This document shows positions 1 through 6,815 of a DNA stretch of 64,000 bases, one piece after another. This DNA is from Fimbriimonadales bacterium (GTDB lineage Bacteria > Armatimonadota > Fimbriimonadia > Fimbriimonadales > ATM1). The stretch is taken from the NCBI GenBank assembly GCA_035559795.1, contig DATMAR010000003.1, positions 310,001 to 374,000 on the forward strand, read 5' to 3'. The notes under the pieces were generated by a model. It ran no database searches, was not told the origin of the DNA, and saw only the letters and a list, made by a program, of their open reading frames with translations. Numbering within the stretch: the first letter of the stretch is position 1; every line of letters starts with the position of its first letter. Position numbers and translations under genes: made by a program.

Positions 1-516
1 CGTTCCGAGCGGAAGGTCGAGCACCTGCGCAATTTCCTCGTAACTCATGTTTTCGATGTGGTACATGACGATCATTACCCTTTGGTATTCAGGAAGGCTT
101 TCGATCGCCTTGGCAAGCCAAAGTGCTTTCTCGTCGCGCTCGACGCCAGTATCCGGCGTCTCCGACTGATCTTCGTACTCCTTTTGCACCACACCTTCTT
201 CAGATTGAACGAGGGTATCCAAGCTTTCTACTTTCAGACCCTTCCCCTTCTTCTTCATGTCGAGGAAACAATTCGTTAGTATTCGAAAAAGCCATGTGCT
301 GAACAGGCTGTCTTGGCGAAAACGGTGAATGTTCAAATAAACGCGGGTGAATGTTTCTATTACGAGGTCGGCCGCGATGTCGCTGTCTCCGCTCAACCGA
401 TATGCGAACTGATAAGCACGCTGATAGTATTTGCGCACTAATTCATCGAGCGCATCCCGTTCCCCTTTTTGGCAGCGTTTGATGAGAAGGTGGTCTTCTG
501 CAGGTTGCTGGGTCAT
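1..516 (-). CDS. ECF-type RNA polymerase sigma factor, C-terminus cut off by the window edge
   Basis: Reading the minus strand gives 172 codons running off the window at base 1. Near residues 35-95 is a typical sigma region 2, including GDSDIAADLV and STWLFRILTN. After an acidic linker comes the start of region 4, with AIESLPEYQRVMIVMYHI and MSYEEIAQVLDLPLGT (the -35-binding helix-turn-helix). This is the architecture of a small extracytoplasmic-function sigma factor. The ATG at 516 overlaps the stop of the upstream DUF4446 gene in an ATGA, and a GGAG lies about 8 bases before it, so translation is probably coupled. An ATG 24 bases further upstream is less likely. No anti-sigma factor is visible; it could lie beyond the window edge. 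The regulon is unknown. Confidence 0.9.
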   Translation of the reverse strand, partial: MTQQPAEDHLLIKRCQKGERDALDELVRKYYQRAYQFAYRLSGDSDIAADLVIETFTRVYLNIHRFRQDSLFSTWLFRILTNCFLDMKKKGKGLKVESLDTLVQSEEGVVQKEYEDQSETPDTGVERDEKALWLAKAIESLPEYQRVMIVMYHIENMSYEEIAQVLDLPLGT

Positions 517-1004
517 CCAGACGGCTCCGGATGTGTCCATTTCCGAGCGAGTTCTATCGCTGCTTCCTCTTCTGGTGTCAGACCGACTTCGCATTTTCCA
601 TTCTCGATTGGCTTACAGAAAAATCTGACGGATTCGCGTCCCGTGATGCAATTGATCACGACACCGTCTCTCAACTCGTTTTGCAATGCCAGCGCAAAGC
701 TTTGCTCGCCTCCGATCTCCTGAAAAGCATTGTAACGAACTACTCCCACGGATGAGACCGCTCTTTGGGCTTTGCTTTCGAGTTTACTTATCCGACGTTC
801 GAGAGACGAAACGAGGGTCGCTATTCGTTCCATGTCTTGGAAATGTTGGATGAGTATGGGCTCGAGGCTTTCCCCTTTCGTGCCCTTTAGAATATTTTTG
901 AAGAGCCTGATTTCTCTATACCATTTAATCCAGAGGGAAAAAAGCAAAACATAGGCAACAGAAAGAGCGACTGCGAAAACAGTGTGAAGAGTAGCGGTTT
1001 CCAT
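513..1004 (-). CDS. DUF4446 family membrane-anchored protein
   Basis: A 163-residue protein with one N-terminal membrane segment (about residues 8-27), then a coiled-coil-like stretch containing LVSSLERRISKLESKA. The C-terminal domain carries VGVVRYNAFQEIGGEQSFALAL followed by a GVVIN-x-ITGRE segment, which is the hallmark of DUF4446. The family is widespread in Firmicutes and related phyla but has no established biochemical role. The gene ends in an ATGA overlap with the sigma factor gene, so the two are likely co-expressed. That makes a role in envelope sensing possible, but this is inference from context. No strong Shine-Dalgarno sequence precedes the ATG. Confidence 0.8.
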   Translation of the reverse strand: METATLHTVFAVALSVAYVLLFSLWIKWYREIRLFKNILKGTKGESLEPILIQHFQDMERIATLVSSLERRISKLESKAQRAVSSVGVVRYNAFQEIGGEQSFALALQNELRDGVVINCITGRESVRFFCKPIENGKCEVGLTPEEEAAIELARKWTHPEPSG

Positions 1005-1074
1005 TCAAAAAGAATTATGAAGCCCATGCGTCTTCGCTGGCAAAAGAACACACACCGGGTTCTAACTCTTTTAG

Positions 1075-1692
1075 TTATTTCCCCAATTGCTCGCGCAATT
1101 TTTGTGAGCGGCGGAGATTTCTTTTCTTCCTGAGCCGAATCGCCCAAGGAATATGGGTGATATTCACCGAGTATCTCCCGACTAAAATGTCGTAAATCGG
1201 CAATACGACATTGAAATTCCTGTCATCTGCGAGGTGATGCACGAAATGCCTGCGGTCGAACCACTCGAAAATACATTTAAGCGGTTGAAAACGACGGAAC
1301 CATCGCAAACGCTCTCCCTTTTTTGGGAAATGCATATTCCAGTGCAGAAATTCATAGGCGGTGTAATACGCTGTCGTCGTTAGAACGACGGTAAGTGCTT
1401 CCCAAAATCCCCATAGCATCCATGCACCGATAGTCAAAGGTGAAAAAAGGAGTAGGACAGTGGGAAGGAAGTACCATTCGAGGCTGATTTTGCTGTCTTC
1501 AGGACCTGGAGTTTGTTGATATTTGTCGGCTCGGAATTTAGGATGATGCTCCAAAGCATGCGCATGGAAAGCGCGTTGAAGCAGACCCCATAATAAGCGC
1601 TTTTGCGGTGTATGCAGGATAAATTGATGAAAAATGCCCTCGACCACGCTTGCAAGAATGGTGAGGGCCACTACACAGATTAAGACACCCAT
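1075..1692 (-). CDS. Fatty acid hydroxylase / sterol desaturase superfamily membrane protein
   Basis: An integral membrane protein with three or four hydrophobic stretches and the histidine clusters of the di-iron fatty-acid-hydroxylase superfamily: HQFILH, HAHALEHH, EFLHWNMH and RRHFVHH. These would bind two irons for an oxygen-dependent lipid hydroxylation or desaturation. The substrate (fatty acid, carotenoid or hopanoid-type lipid) cannot be read from the sequence. The start is uncertain. The ATG at 1692 places the membrane segment at the N-terminus, whereas one at 1752 would overlap the RRM gene by 29 bases. Neither has a good Shine-Dalgarno sequence. It lies downstream of the RRM gene in the same direction. 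Confidence 0.75.
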   Translation of the reverse strand: MGVLICVVALTILASVVEGIFHQFILHTPQKRLLWGLLQRAFHAHALEHHPKFRADKYQQTPGPEDSKISLEWYFLPTVLLLFSPLTIGAWMLWGFWEALTVVLTTTAYYTAYEFLHWNMHFPKKGERLRWFRRFQPLKCIFEWFDRRHFVHHLADDRNFNVVLPIYDILVGRYSVNITHIPWAIRLRKKRNLRRSQKLREQLGK

Positions 1693-1723
1693 GAACGTTT
1701 CTTGGATGTGATTTTCTCGTGCT

Positions 1724-2011
1724 TTACCAGGAACGTCGGCGTCCGCCACCACCGCCGCTGTTGTATCTTCGGCGGGGCTGCTCTTCTCGAGGTCGAGCCT
1801 CGTTTACAACGAGCCTTCGTCCCCCGAATTCGGAGTCATTTTTGTCGAGAATTGCTTGTTGAGCATTCTCTTCAGGGACGTCCACGAAGCCGAAGCCTCG
1901 TCCTTCGATGATACGGGCTGAGAGAGCGCCGTACGGGGCGAAGAGGTCGAGCAGACCAGATTCCGTGGTGGAATAGGGCAAACTGCCCACATATAGAGAT
2001 TTAGTTGCCAT
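1724..2011 (-). CDS. Glycine/arginine-tailed RRM RNA-binding protein
   Basis: A 95-residue single-RRM protein. RNP2 is SLYVGSLP near the N-terminus and RNP1 is RGFGFVDV near residue 43, followed by an Arg/Gly-rich tail (RRRYNSGGGGGRRRSW). This matches the cyanobacterial-type Rbp proteins, which are often cold-induced. The start at 2011 is fixed by AGGAGG seven bases upstream. The open frame extends 55 codons further upstream, but that part has no RRM character. The long non-coding leader (2012-2458), with a stable hairpin, fits post-transcriptional control, though this is only inference. It would bind single-stranded RNA in the cytoplasm. Confidence 0.85.
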   Translation of the reverse strand: MATKSLYVGSLPYSTTESGLLDLFAPYGALSARIIEGRGFGFVDVPEENAQQAILDKNDSEFGGRRLVVNEARPREEQPRRRYNSGGGGGRRRSW

Positions 2012-2458
2012 TTTTGGCCTCCTAATAGGTTTGATTGAAGGCCGTCTCAATGGCAATCTTTCACAAAAGGACCGATACGCGCACCAGAAGCGCCTTCTGA
2101 GGGTTATTATGGCATATTTTTCATAAGAAACCCAGGCTACGCCGCAGTAGAAGACAAATTGCCATCTCGAAAGCAAGATTCGAGCATAAGTTTCAAAGGA
2201 TGTGCTTCATGTGCCTCGAAACTTAGATGAGTCTCATATAACTTATTCGATAGGCGTTACTTTGGAAACAACCCGTGTGCGCGTTCGCGAACAACTGCGC
2301 TTTGCGCAACGCTGCGCAAAAAATTAGGAGACGAACAAATTATGGCTTATCTTCGTTTTTGCGAGGCAGCACTTCCAGGATTGAAGCGTCGCGGATCCGA
2401 GTGGAGGAATTATGAAACTAAAAAATAAAGAAATTATTTCAATTCGAAACGCAGAGGT
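2012..2458. other. Non-coding spacer with hairpins, upstream of the RRM gene
   Basis: About 450 bases without a convincing gene. It contains a perfect 8-bp hairpin at 2301-2320 (TTTGCGCA-acgc-TGCGCAAA), the short palindrome GTTCGCGAAC at 2283-2292, and a looser stem GGGTTATTATG/CATAAGAAACCC near 2101-2135. It probably carries the promoter and leader of the RRM gene on the minus strand. Two tiny plus-strand frames (2341 and 2412) were considered and not called. Confidence 0.5.
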
Positions 2459-2668
2459 TTAATCTTTTTGCACTGCTTCTTCGACTGCTGTTCGGAGTAC
2501 TTCATTAACACCAATAGATAAGCCAGACTCCACTCCTTTAGATGCTGTATATAATTCGTCCTCTGTAAGTTCTCTTCCAACATACATTAATGCGGCTTCT
2601 TGTAGATCATCGATAGTTACAAAGAAAACAATTCGTTCGTACGAAATTGCATTACTTTCATGTGCCAT
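2459..2668 (-). CDS. Small hypothetical protein (69 aa)
   Basis: An acidic 69-residue protein starting MAHESNAISYERIVFF and ending EEAVQKD. It includes VGRELTEDELYTASKGVE, which looks like two amphipathic helices. The ATG at 2668 is preceded by a GAGAGGGGGG Shine-Dalgarno-like tract, and the start lies 17 bases beyond the stop of the WD40 gene, so the two may be co-transcribed. I recognise no family. It has no signal peptide or membrane segment. It could be a small regulatory or antitoxin-like protein, but nothing in the sequence proves that. Confidence 0.55.
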   Translation of the reverse strand: MAHESNAISYERIVFFVTIDDLQEAALMYVGRELTEDELYTASKGVESGLSIGVNEVLRTAVEEAVQKD

Positions 2669-2685
2669 TGCTACCCCCCTCTCGT

Positions 2686-3612
2686 TCACTTCGCTCTCCA
2701 TATCCTTATATAACCCGCATCGGAAAGTGTAAGCAGAAAAGAGCCATCGCCGCTCCAAGCGAGGGGCGAACCGACCAAACTTTGACCCTCCAAGGTCATC
2801 GCTCTTTTCAATTTCTTCAAATCCCAAAGAATCACTTTCCCATCGCTGGAACTGCTCGCGATGTATTTTCCATTCGGGCTAATCTTCACATTTACCACCC
2901 AATCTCCATGGCCCGATAAATAGGAAATTCGCTTTCCTTGCTTCAAATCCCAAATACCGATGCGCGAATCTCTTCCTGCATCCGCCGCGAGCGTGAATGG
3001 ACGGTTCGCATCCACATCATTTACTCCCTCTTCGCGCGCTTTCCAATATTTCAAAAGTTGCCCGTTCGGTTTATAAATTGCGATTCCTCGAGCGAGTGTC
3101 GCGCAAAAAACACGTTTGCCCATAGCATCGAATTTCGCATTATAAAGATTGATCCCTTTCCCCAAAATCGTCACTACGGTTTTTCTTTTTTTCAAATCCC
3201 AGATACGAACCACGTCATCGTGACCAGTCGAAACGATTTGCAGTCCTGAGGGGTGGAATGCGAGAGACTGAATTCCACGAATATGCCCTCTGAGAGTGAA
3301 GACATTGCCGGTGTTCACGTTCCACACATGTATCGAGCCATTTTCAGCACCAGCAGCAACCAAGTCCCCACGCGGGCTCCACGCTACCGCAGGGCAGGGA
3401 AAGGGATTGCCGGGAAGTTTGAAGTTTTTGATTTCCTTTGCCGTCTTCGCATCGTAAATCTTCACCGTCATGTCCGCCATTCCTGCAACGAAGCGCGTGC
3501 CACCGGGCGCGAAAGCGAACGATTGTGCTTCTGCATAGATCGTCCCAGACGAGGTGAGAGGTGCAGTTTGGGCAAGAGAGAAAAAAACGAGATTCGCAAG
3601 TATCTGGTTCAT
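2686..3612 (-). CDS. Exported WD40 beta-propeller protein
   Basis: A 308-residue protein with a signal peptide (MNQILANLVFFSLAQTAP) followed by WD40-type blades. Repeat endings include TVKIYDAKT, SIHVWNVNTG, VVRIWDLKKR, IGIWDLKQGK, KVILWDLKKL and YIRIWRAK, with matching GH and HPSG/SPNGK turns. This predicts a six- or seven-bladed propeller acting outside the cytoplasm, probably as a protein-interaction scaffold. The frame opens 20 codons earlier, but the ATG at 3612 has GAAAGGAAAA upstream and begins exactly at the signal peptide. No catalytic motif is seen. A binding partner cannot be deduced. Confidence 0.85.
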   Translation of the reverse strand: MNQILANLVFFSLAQTAPLTSSGTIYAEAQSFAFAPGGTRFVAGMADMTVKIYDAKTAKEIKNFKLPGNPFPCPAVAWSPRGDLVAAGAENGSIHVWNVNTGNVFTLRGHIRGIQSLAFHPSGLQIVSTGHDDVVRIWDLKKRKTVVTILGKGINLYNAKFDAMGKRVFCATLARGIAIYKPNGQLLKYWKAREEGVNDVDANRPFTLAADAGRDSRIGIWDLKQGKRISYLSGHGDWVVNVKISPNGKYIASSSSDGKVILWDLKKLKRAMTLEGQSLVGSPLAWSGDGSFLLTLSDAGYIRIWRAK

Positions 3613-3746
3613 GGTGTTTTCCTTTCTCGAAATTTTTCGTATAGTTTGACGTACAAATTTGCGAAAATGCATTCCCCGCTACCATCAGAAGTCCATATGG
3701 AACGCCTTTACAGTTTTGCCTCTTCTGCGGGTAGGCTCACAGTGTT

Positions 3747-5243
3747 TTGGAAATCATAGGGTGGATGCTCGACATCGCGAGGGAGCAATCTCCGAAAGAA
3801 GAGGTGCTGGATGAATGGCTCTCGCGTTCAAAAGCGGCGGGTTATAACGCAGTCGGATTTTATATAGAGCATCGTTTCCGCTACGAAAGCGCACCATGGG
3901 CAGGCGGTCGAGGTGCATTGACTCCGGAAACCGTACGGCGACTCATCGAAACACATTCAGGAATCCGCTGTATCCCGTTTCTCAATACATTAGGGCACAT
4001 GGAAGGGTTCATTCGCTCCGAGGGGGGGCAATGGCTTGCGGAAGGGGCACCGGAAAAATCATCGCAAATTTGCCCGAGCAGGAAGGAATGCGTAGATTTC
4101 GCCAAATCGCTGATTCGAGATGCAGCAAAATGTTTTCAAGACGAGTGGATTCATTTAGGGGGGGACGAAACATGGCAACTCGGCGAATGTCCTCTCTGCA
4201 TGGAAAGAGCACAAAAAATCGGAAAGGGGGGGATTTACGCAGAACATTATAAAGAACTTTGCGAAACAGTCCTCGAAATGGGGAAACGCCCTTGCTTGTG
4301 GGGGGATATGCTTCTTGCGCACCCCGAAGCGATGCGCCTCATTCCGAAAGAAACCGTGATTTTCGATTGGCAATACGGCGGACCTCCGAATCAGACTGCA
4401 GAACGTTTTCGCAAAGAAGGATTCGACGTCGTCTGCTGTCCTGCGTTGCACACTTTCGATTCAGGATGGTGTTTTTGGGATTTGTCTAAAAAGAATATTG
4501 ACGAGCATCGCGATGCGGCTCAATCTCTCGGCGCGTTAGGAGTTTGCGTTACGACTTGGGAGTTCATGTATTTTTCTTCTTATTTTTCGGTGATGCCACT
4601 TGTTTTTGCGATTGGCAGACATCTTGCGCAGGGTGAGGACTGGGAAAAAGCGCTCGTCGAGGAAGGGGGGGAATTTTATGCAGAAGTCGCGCAGATTTTA
4701 GGAGTGGAAATTCCCTCCATCTCTAAATTTTTAGGAAGTGGCTGGCGAAATTTGCGAAGGAATTTCGTAGAGAACGCGGATATCTTCGCCTTGTGGAGAG
4801 AATGGCGCGAAGAGGCATGCAGCGAAGTGGGGGATACAATTTTAGCCAACATAAACAAAGCAAAACAGAGACTTTTCGAAAACGACCCCATGCGATTTCC
4901 TTTGACGCTTCACGAAGTGGCAATCGAATGGGTTCGAAAAATCGAGTCAGCGCGAATTCTTTATGGGAAACGGGATTTGGCGGGTTTCGTGTTGGAGTTT
5001 TCGGAGGCTGCGGAATTGCTTTCTTCTCTTTCCCCTTATCTTGCAGAGATTGCAAAACAGGGGGGGTCGCTCGGCGATTTGATGCGATTGCGAAGGATGA
5101 TTTCGCAACAGGTGGATGTGTTGGAAAAGGTGCGAATGTTGGGAGACTTCGACGCCTATGCCTATCTTCCAGCATTCGAGGTTTTGATTCACCCCGGCTT
5201 CGTTCCGGGTGGACAAGCGGGATGGGATTGCAGACAGTTATAA
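3747..5243 (+). CDS. GH20-like beta-N-acetylhexosaminidase
   Basis: A 498-residue protein with a TIM-barrel fold of the GH20 type. The key motif is WIHLGGDETW around residues 135-143. Its adjacent Asp-Glu pair (D140, E141) is the signature of substrate-assisted N-acetylhexosaminidases, which release terminal GlcNAc or GalNAc from glycans or chitin. The first strand (EIIGWMLDIAREQ) argues for the TTG start at 3747 rather than the ATG at 3765; an in-frame TAG lies just upstream at 3732. There is no signal peptide, so it would act in the cytoplasm or leave by another route. Its stop shares the palindrome TTATAA with the converging M60 gene. The gene is rich in 6-7 base G runs. Confidence 0.8.
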   Translation: MEIIGWMLDIAREQSPKEEVLDEWLSRSKAAGYNAVGFYIEHRFRYESAPWAGGRGALTPETVRRLIETHSGIRCIPFLNTLGHMEGFIRSEGGQWLAEGAPEKSSQICPSRKECVDFAKSLIRDAAKCFQDEWIHLGGDETWQLGECPLCMERAQKIGKGGIYAEHYKELCETVLEMGKRPCLWGDMLLAHPEAMRLIPKETVIFDWQYGGPPNQTAERFRKEGFDVVCCPALHTFDSGWCFWDLSKKNIDEHRDAAQSLGALGVCVTTWEFMYFSSYFSVMPLVFAIGRHLAQGEDWEKALVEEGGEFYAEVAQILGVEIPSISKFLGSGWRNLRRNFVENADIFALWREWREEACSEVGDTILANINKAKQRLFENDPMRFPLTLHEVAIEWVRKIESARILYGKRDLAGFVLEFSEAAELLSSLSPYLAEIAKQGGSLGDLMRLRRMISQQVDVLEKVRMLGDFDAYAYLPAFEVLIHPGFVPGGQAGWDCRQL

Positions 5244-6815
5244 CTCGATTAGATTCGGATATAACTTTCGAAAAGTAGTTTTAGAATATTTAGCATTCAA
5301 AATCAAATCGTAATTTCCAGACTTCGATAAAGGCAAGTAAGCACGGTAGATACCTGGTGTAGAAGTTTTTTCGAATAGAATTGAACGAGAGCTCAGTGTT
5401 TTATCATGCGAGCGTGAAATGACTTTCGCATGAATAACGAACAGCTTATCAGGAAATGCCCTCTTTCGGAAAGAAATAGATTCTTTTCGCTCTTTTTTCG
5501 TATGCAGAGAACCGTAATCCTGTTTCGCGAATTCAGGAGTCATATCATCGAGATATACAGTGTTGCCGTTTTTGTCCGTCAATCGCGCTTCGACCCAATC
5601 AGCTGTATCCCAATTAATCCCATCCCCCCCGTCTGTTACGATTAACTCTATTCGCTGACGGCCATCTACGTTTAGCCTGACAGGACGCGCATAGGTTTCT
5701 CCACGCAAAGGCTCGCTTTCCCAAACCTTCTCTCCATCGAGCATAACTTGAAAAGAAACTGTTCCACCTCCACCCGGAAACACGAGTGCTTCGAAAGTCT
5801 CGTACAATCCATTTAGAGCATAGACAATCCTGGAATTGGCATGAGTTCGCAAACCATAGTTCCATTTACGTGGAAGCGACACCGCAACCTCGATTTGCTG
5901 TTCGTCAGTAGAGGCGATTTCGATACCGTGAAATATTCGAGACGCTTCTCTCACACGATTTGAAAACGAACCTTCTGCCATGTTTTTGTCGTACGGATCC
6001 GGTTTGATAATCGGGAAACCCCAATTTTCGAAACGTTTCCAAAGGTCTTTTCCGGAGTATCGAGATAAGAGGTGAATGAACAAAGAAAGTTTGCTTTCGC
6101 GAGTTTCCGGAACCTGCGTTTCGGGCAGTGCTTGATACGCTCGAAATGTTTTTTTGAAAGGCTCCCAACCGATTTCGTTTTTGAGAATCAGAAACTTGTG
6201 CGTCGCTGCATCGCTTTGCGCGAACCAATCCTTCAAGGGCTTTTCGTCTTCTGCTCCCATAGCCACCGCAGAAATCGAACCTCCTTCTCGGTAATATTTC
6301 TCAATCCGCTCGCCATTCGGGTCGGAATAATCGAACCAAGTATTTCCCATATACACTTTGAGTTTCGCTTTTTCGAGTGCGTAAACCATTTTGAAATTGG
6401 CGAAGAATTCCCCATGCCAAACCCATTTGTAATCGAGATCGAAATCGTGACCGATTTCATGCAAGATACCGAAAAGGGTGTCACCTTCGTTGACTTTTTG
6501 CAAAGATTCAGGAATATATCTGCCATACCAACGAATGGGTTGTCCCGCTACTGCCCACCCCCCCGGATATTCTGCTTCCTCTTTAATCGTTATTTTTTGT
6601 CCGTGATATGGCTTACCCCCCACCAAATCAGCATAAGCGACGTACGCACGATCGAGCGCGCGAAGATATCCTTCCGGATTTTCGAGGATTTTCCAATTCT
6701 CCTCGGAAAGTTCGAGGGCAACATACTGTCCTTCCTTGCGTATCAATTTTTGCTCGGGAATTCGAGCGAAAGCGATTATCGAAAGCAAGAACACTAAAAT
6801 CCAAAGTAACCGCAT
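5238..6815 (-). CDS. Secreted M60-family metallopeptidase with NPCBM-type carbohydrate-binding domain
   Basis: A protein of about 525 residues with a signal peptide (MRLLWILVFLLSIIAFA). The zinc motif is LHEIGHDFD near residues 119-126, with a downstream GEFF glutamate near 137 that fits the third ligand of the M60 (enhancin/mucinase-like) gluzincin family. Around residues 285-420 is an NPCBM-like beta-sandwich with FHGIEIA, VVFP-type glycine-rich turns and WVEARLTD near its end. M60 enzymes cut glycoproteins or mucins. Beside a hexosaminidase gene, turnover of a glycosylated substrate is plausible. The start overlaps the leuS stop (GTGATG: either GTG at 6818 or ATG at 6815), so it is likely translated with leuS. 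Confidence 0.8.
   Translation of the reverse strand: MRLLWILVFLLSIIAFARIPEQKLIRKEGQYVALELSEENWKILENPEGYLRALDRAYVAYADLVGGKPYHGQKITIKEEAEYPGGWAVAGQPIRWYGRYIPESLQKVNEGDTLFGILHEIGHDFDLDYKWVWHGEFFANFKMVYALEKAKLKVYMGNTWFDYSDPNGERIEKYYREGGSISAVAMGAEDEKPLKDWFAQSDAATHKFLILKNEIGWEPFKKTFRAYQALPETQVPETRESKLSLFIHLLSRYSGKDLWKRFENWGFPIIKPDPYDKNMAEGSFSNRVREASRIFHGIEIASTDEQQIEVAVSLPRKWNYGLRTHANSRIVYALNGLYETFEALVFPGGGGTVSFQVMLDGEKVWESEPLRGETYARPVRLNVDGRQRIELIVTDGGDGINWDTADWVEARLTDKNGNTVYLDDMTPEFAKQDYGSLHTKKERKESISFRKRAFPDKLFVIHAKVISRSHDKTLSSRSILFEKTSTPGIYRAYLPLSKSGNYDLILNAKYSKTTFRKLYPNLIEL

Noticed and set aside
2341-2462. Two tiny plus-strand frames (28 and 16 codons), the second with a GGAGG upstream
   Set aside because: Very short, overlapping, with no recognisable product, running into the converging small gene. 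The ribosome-binding-site-like bases may be chance.
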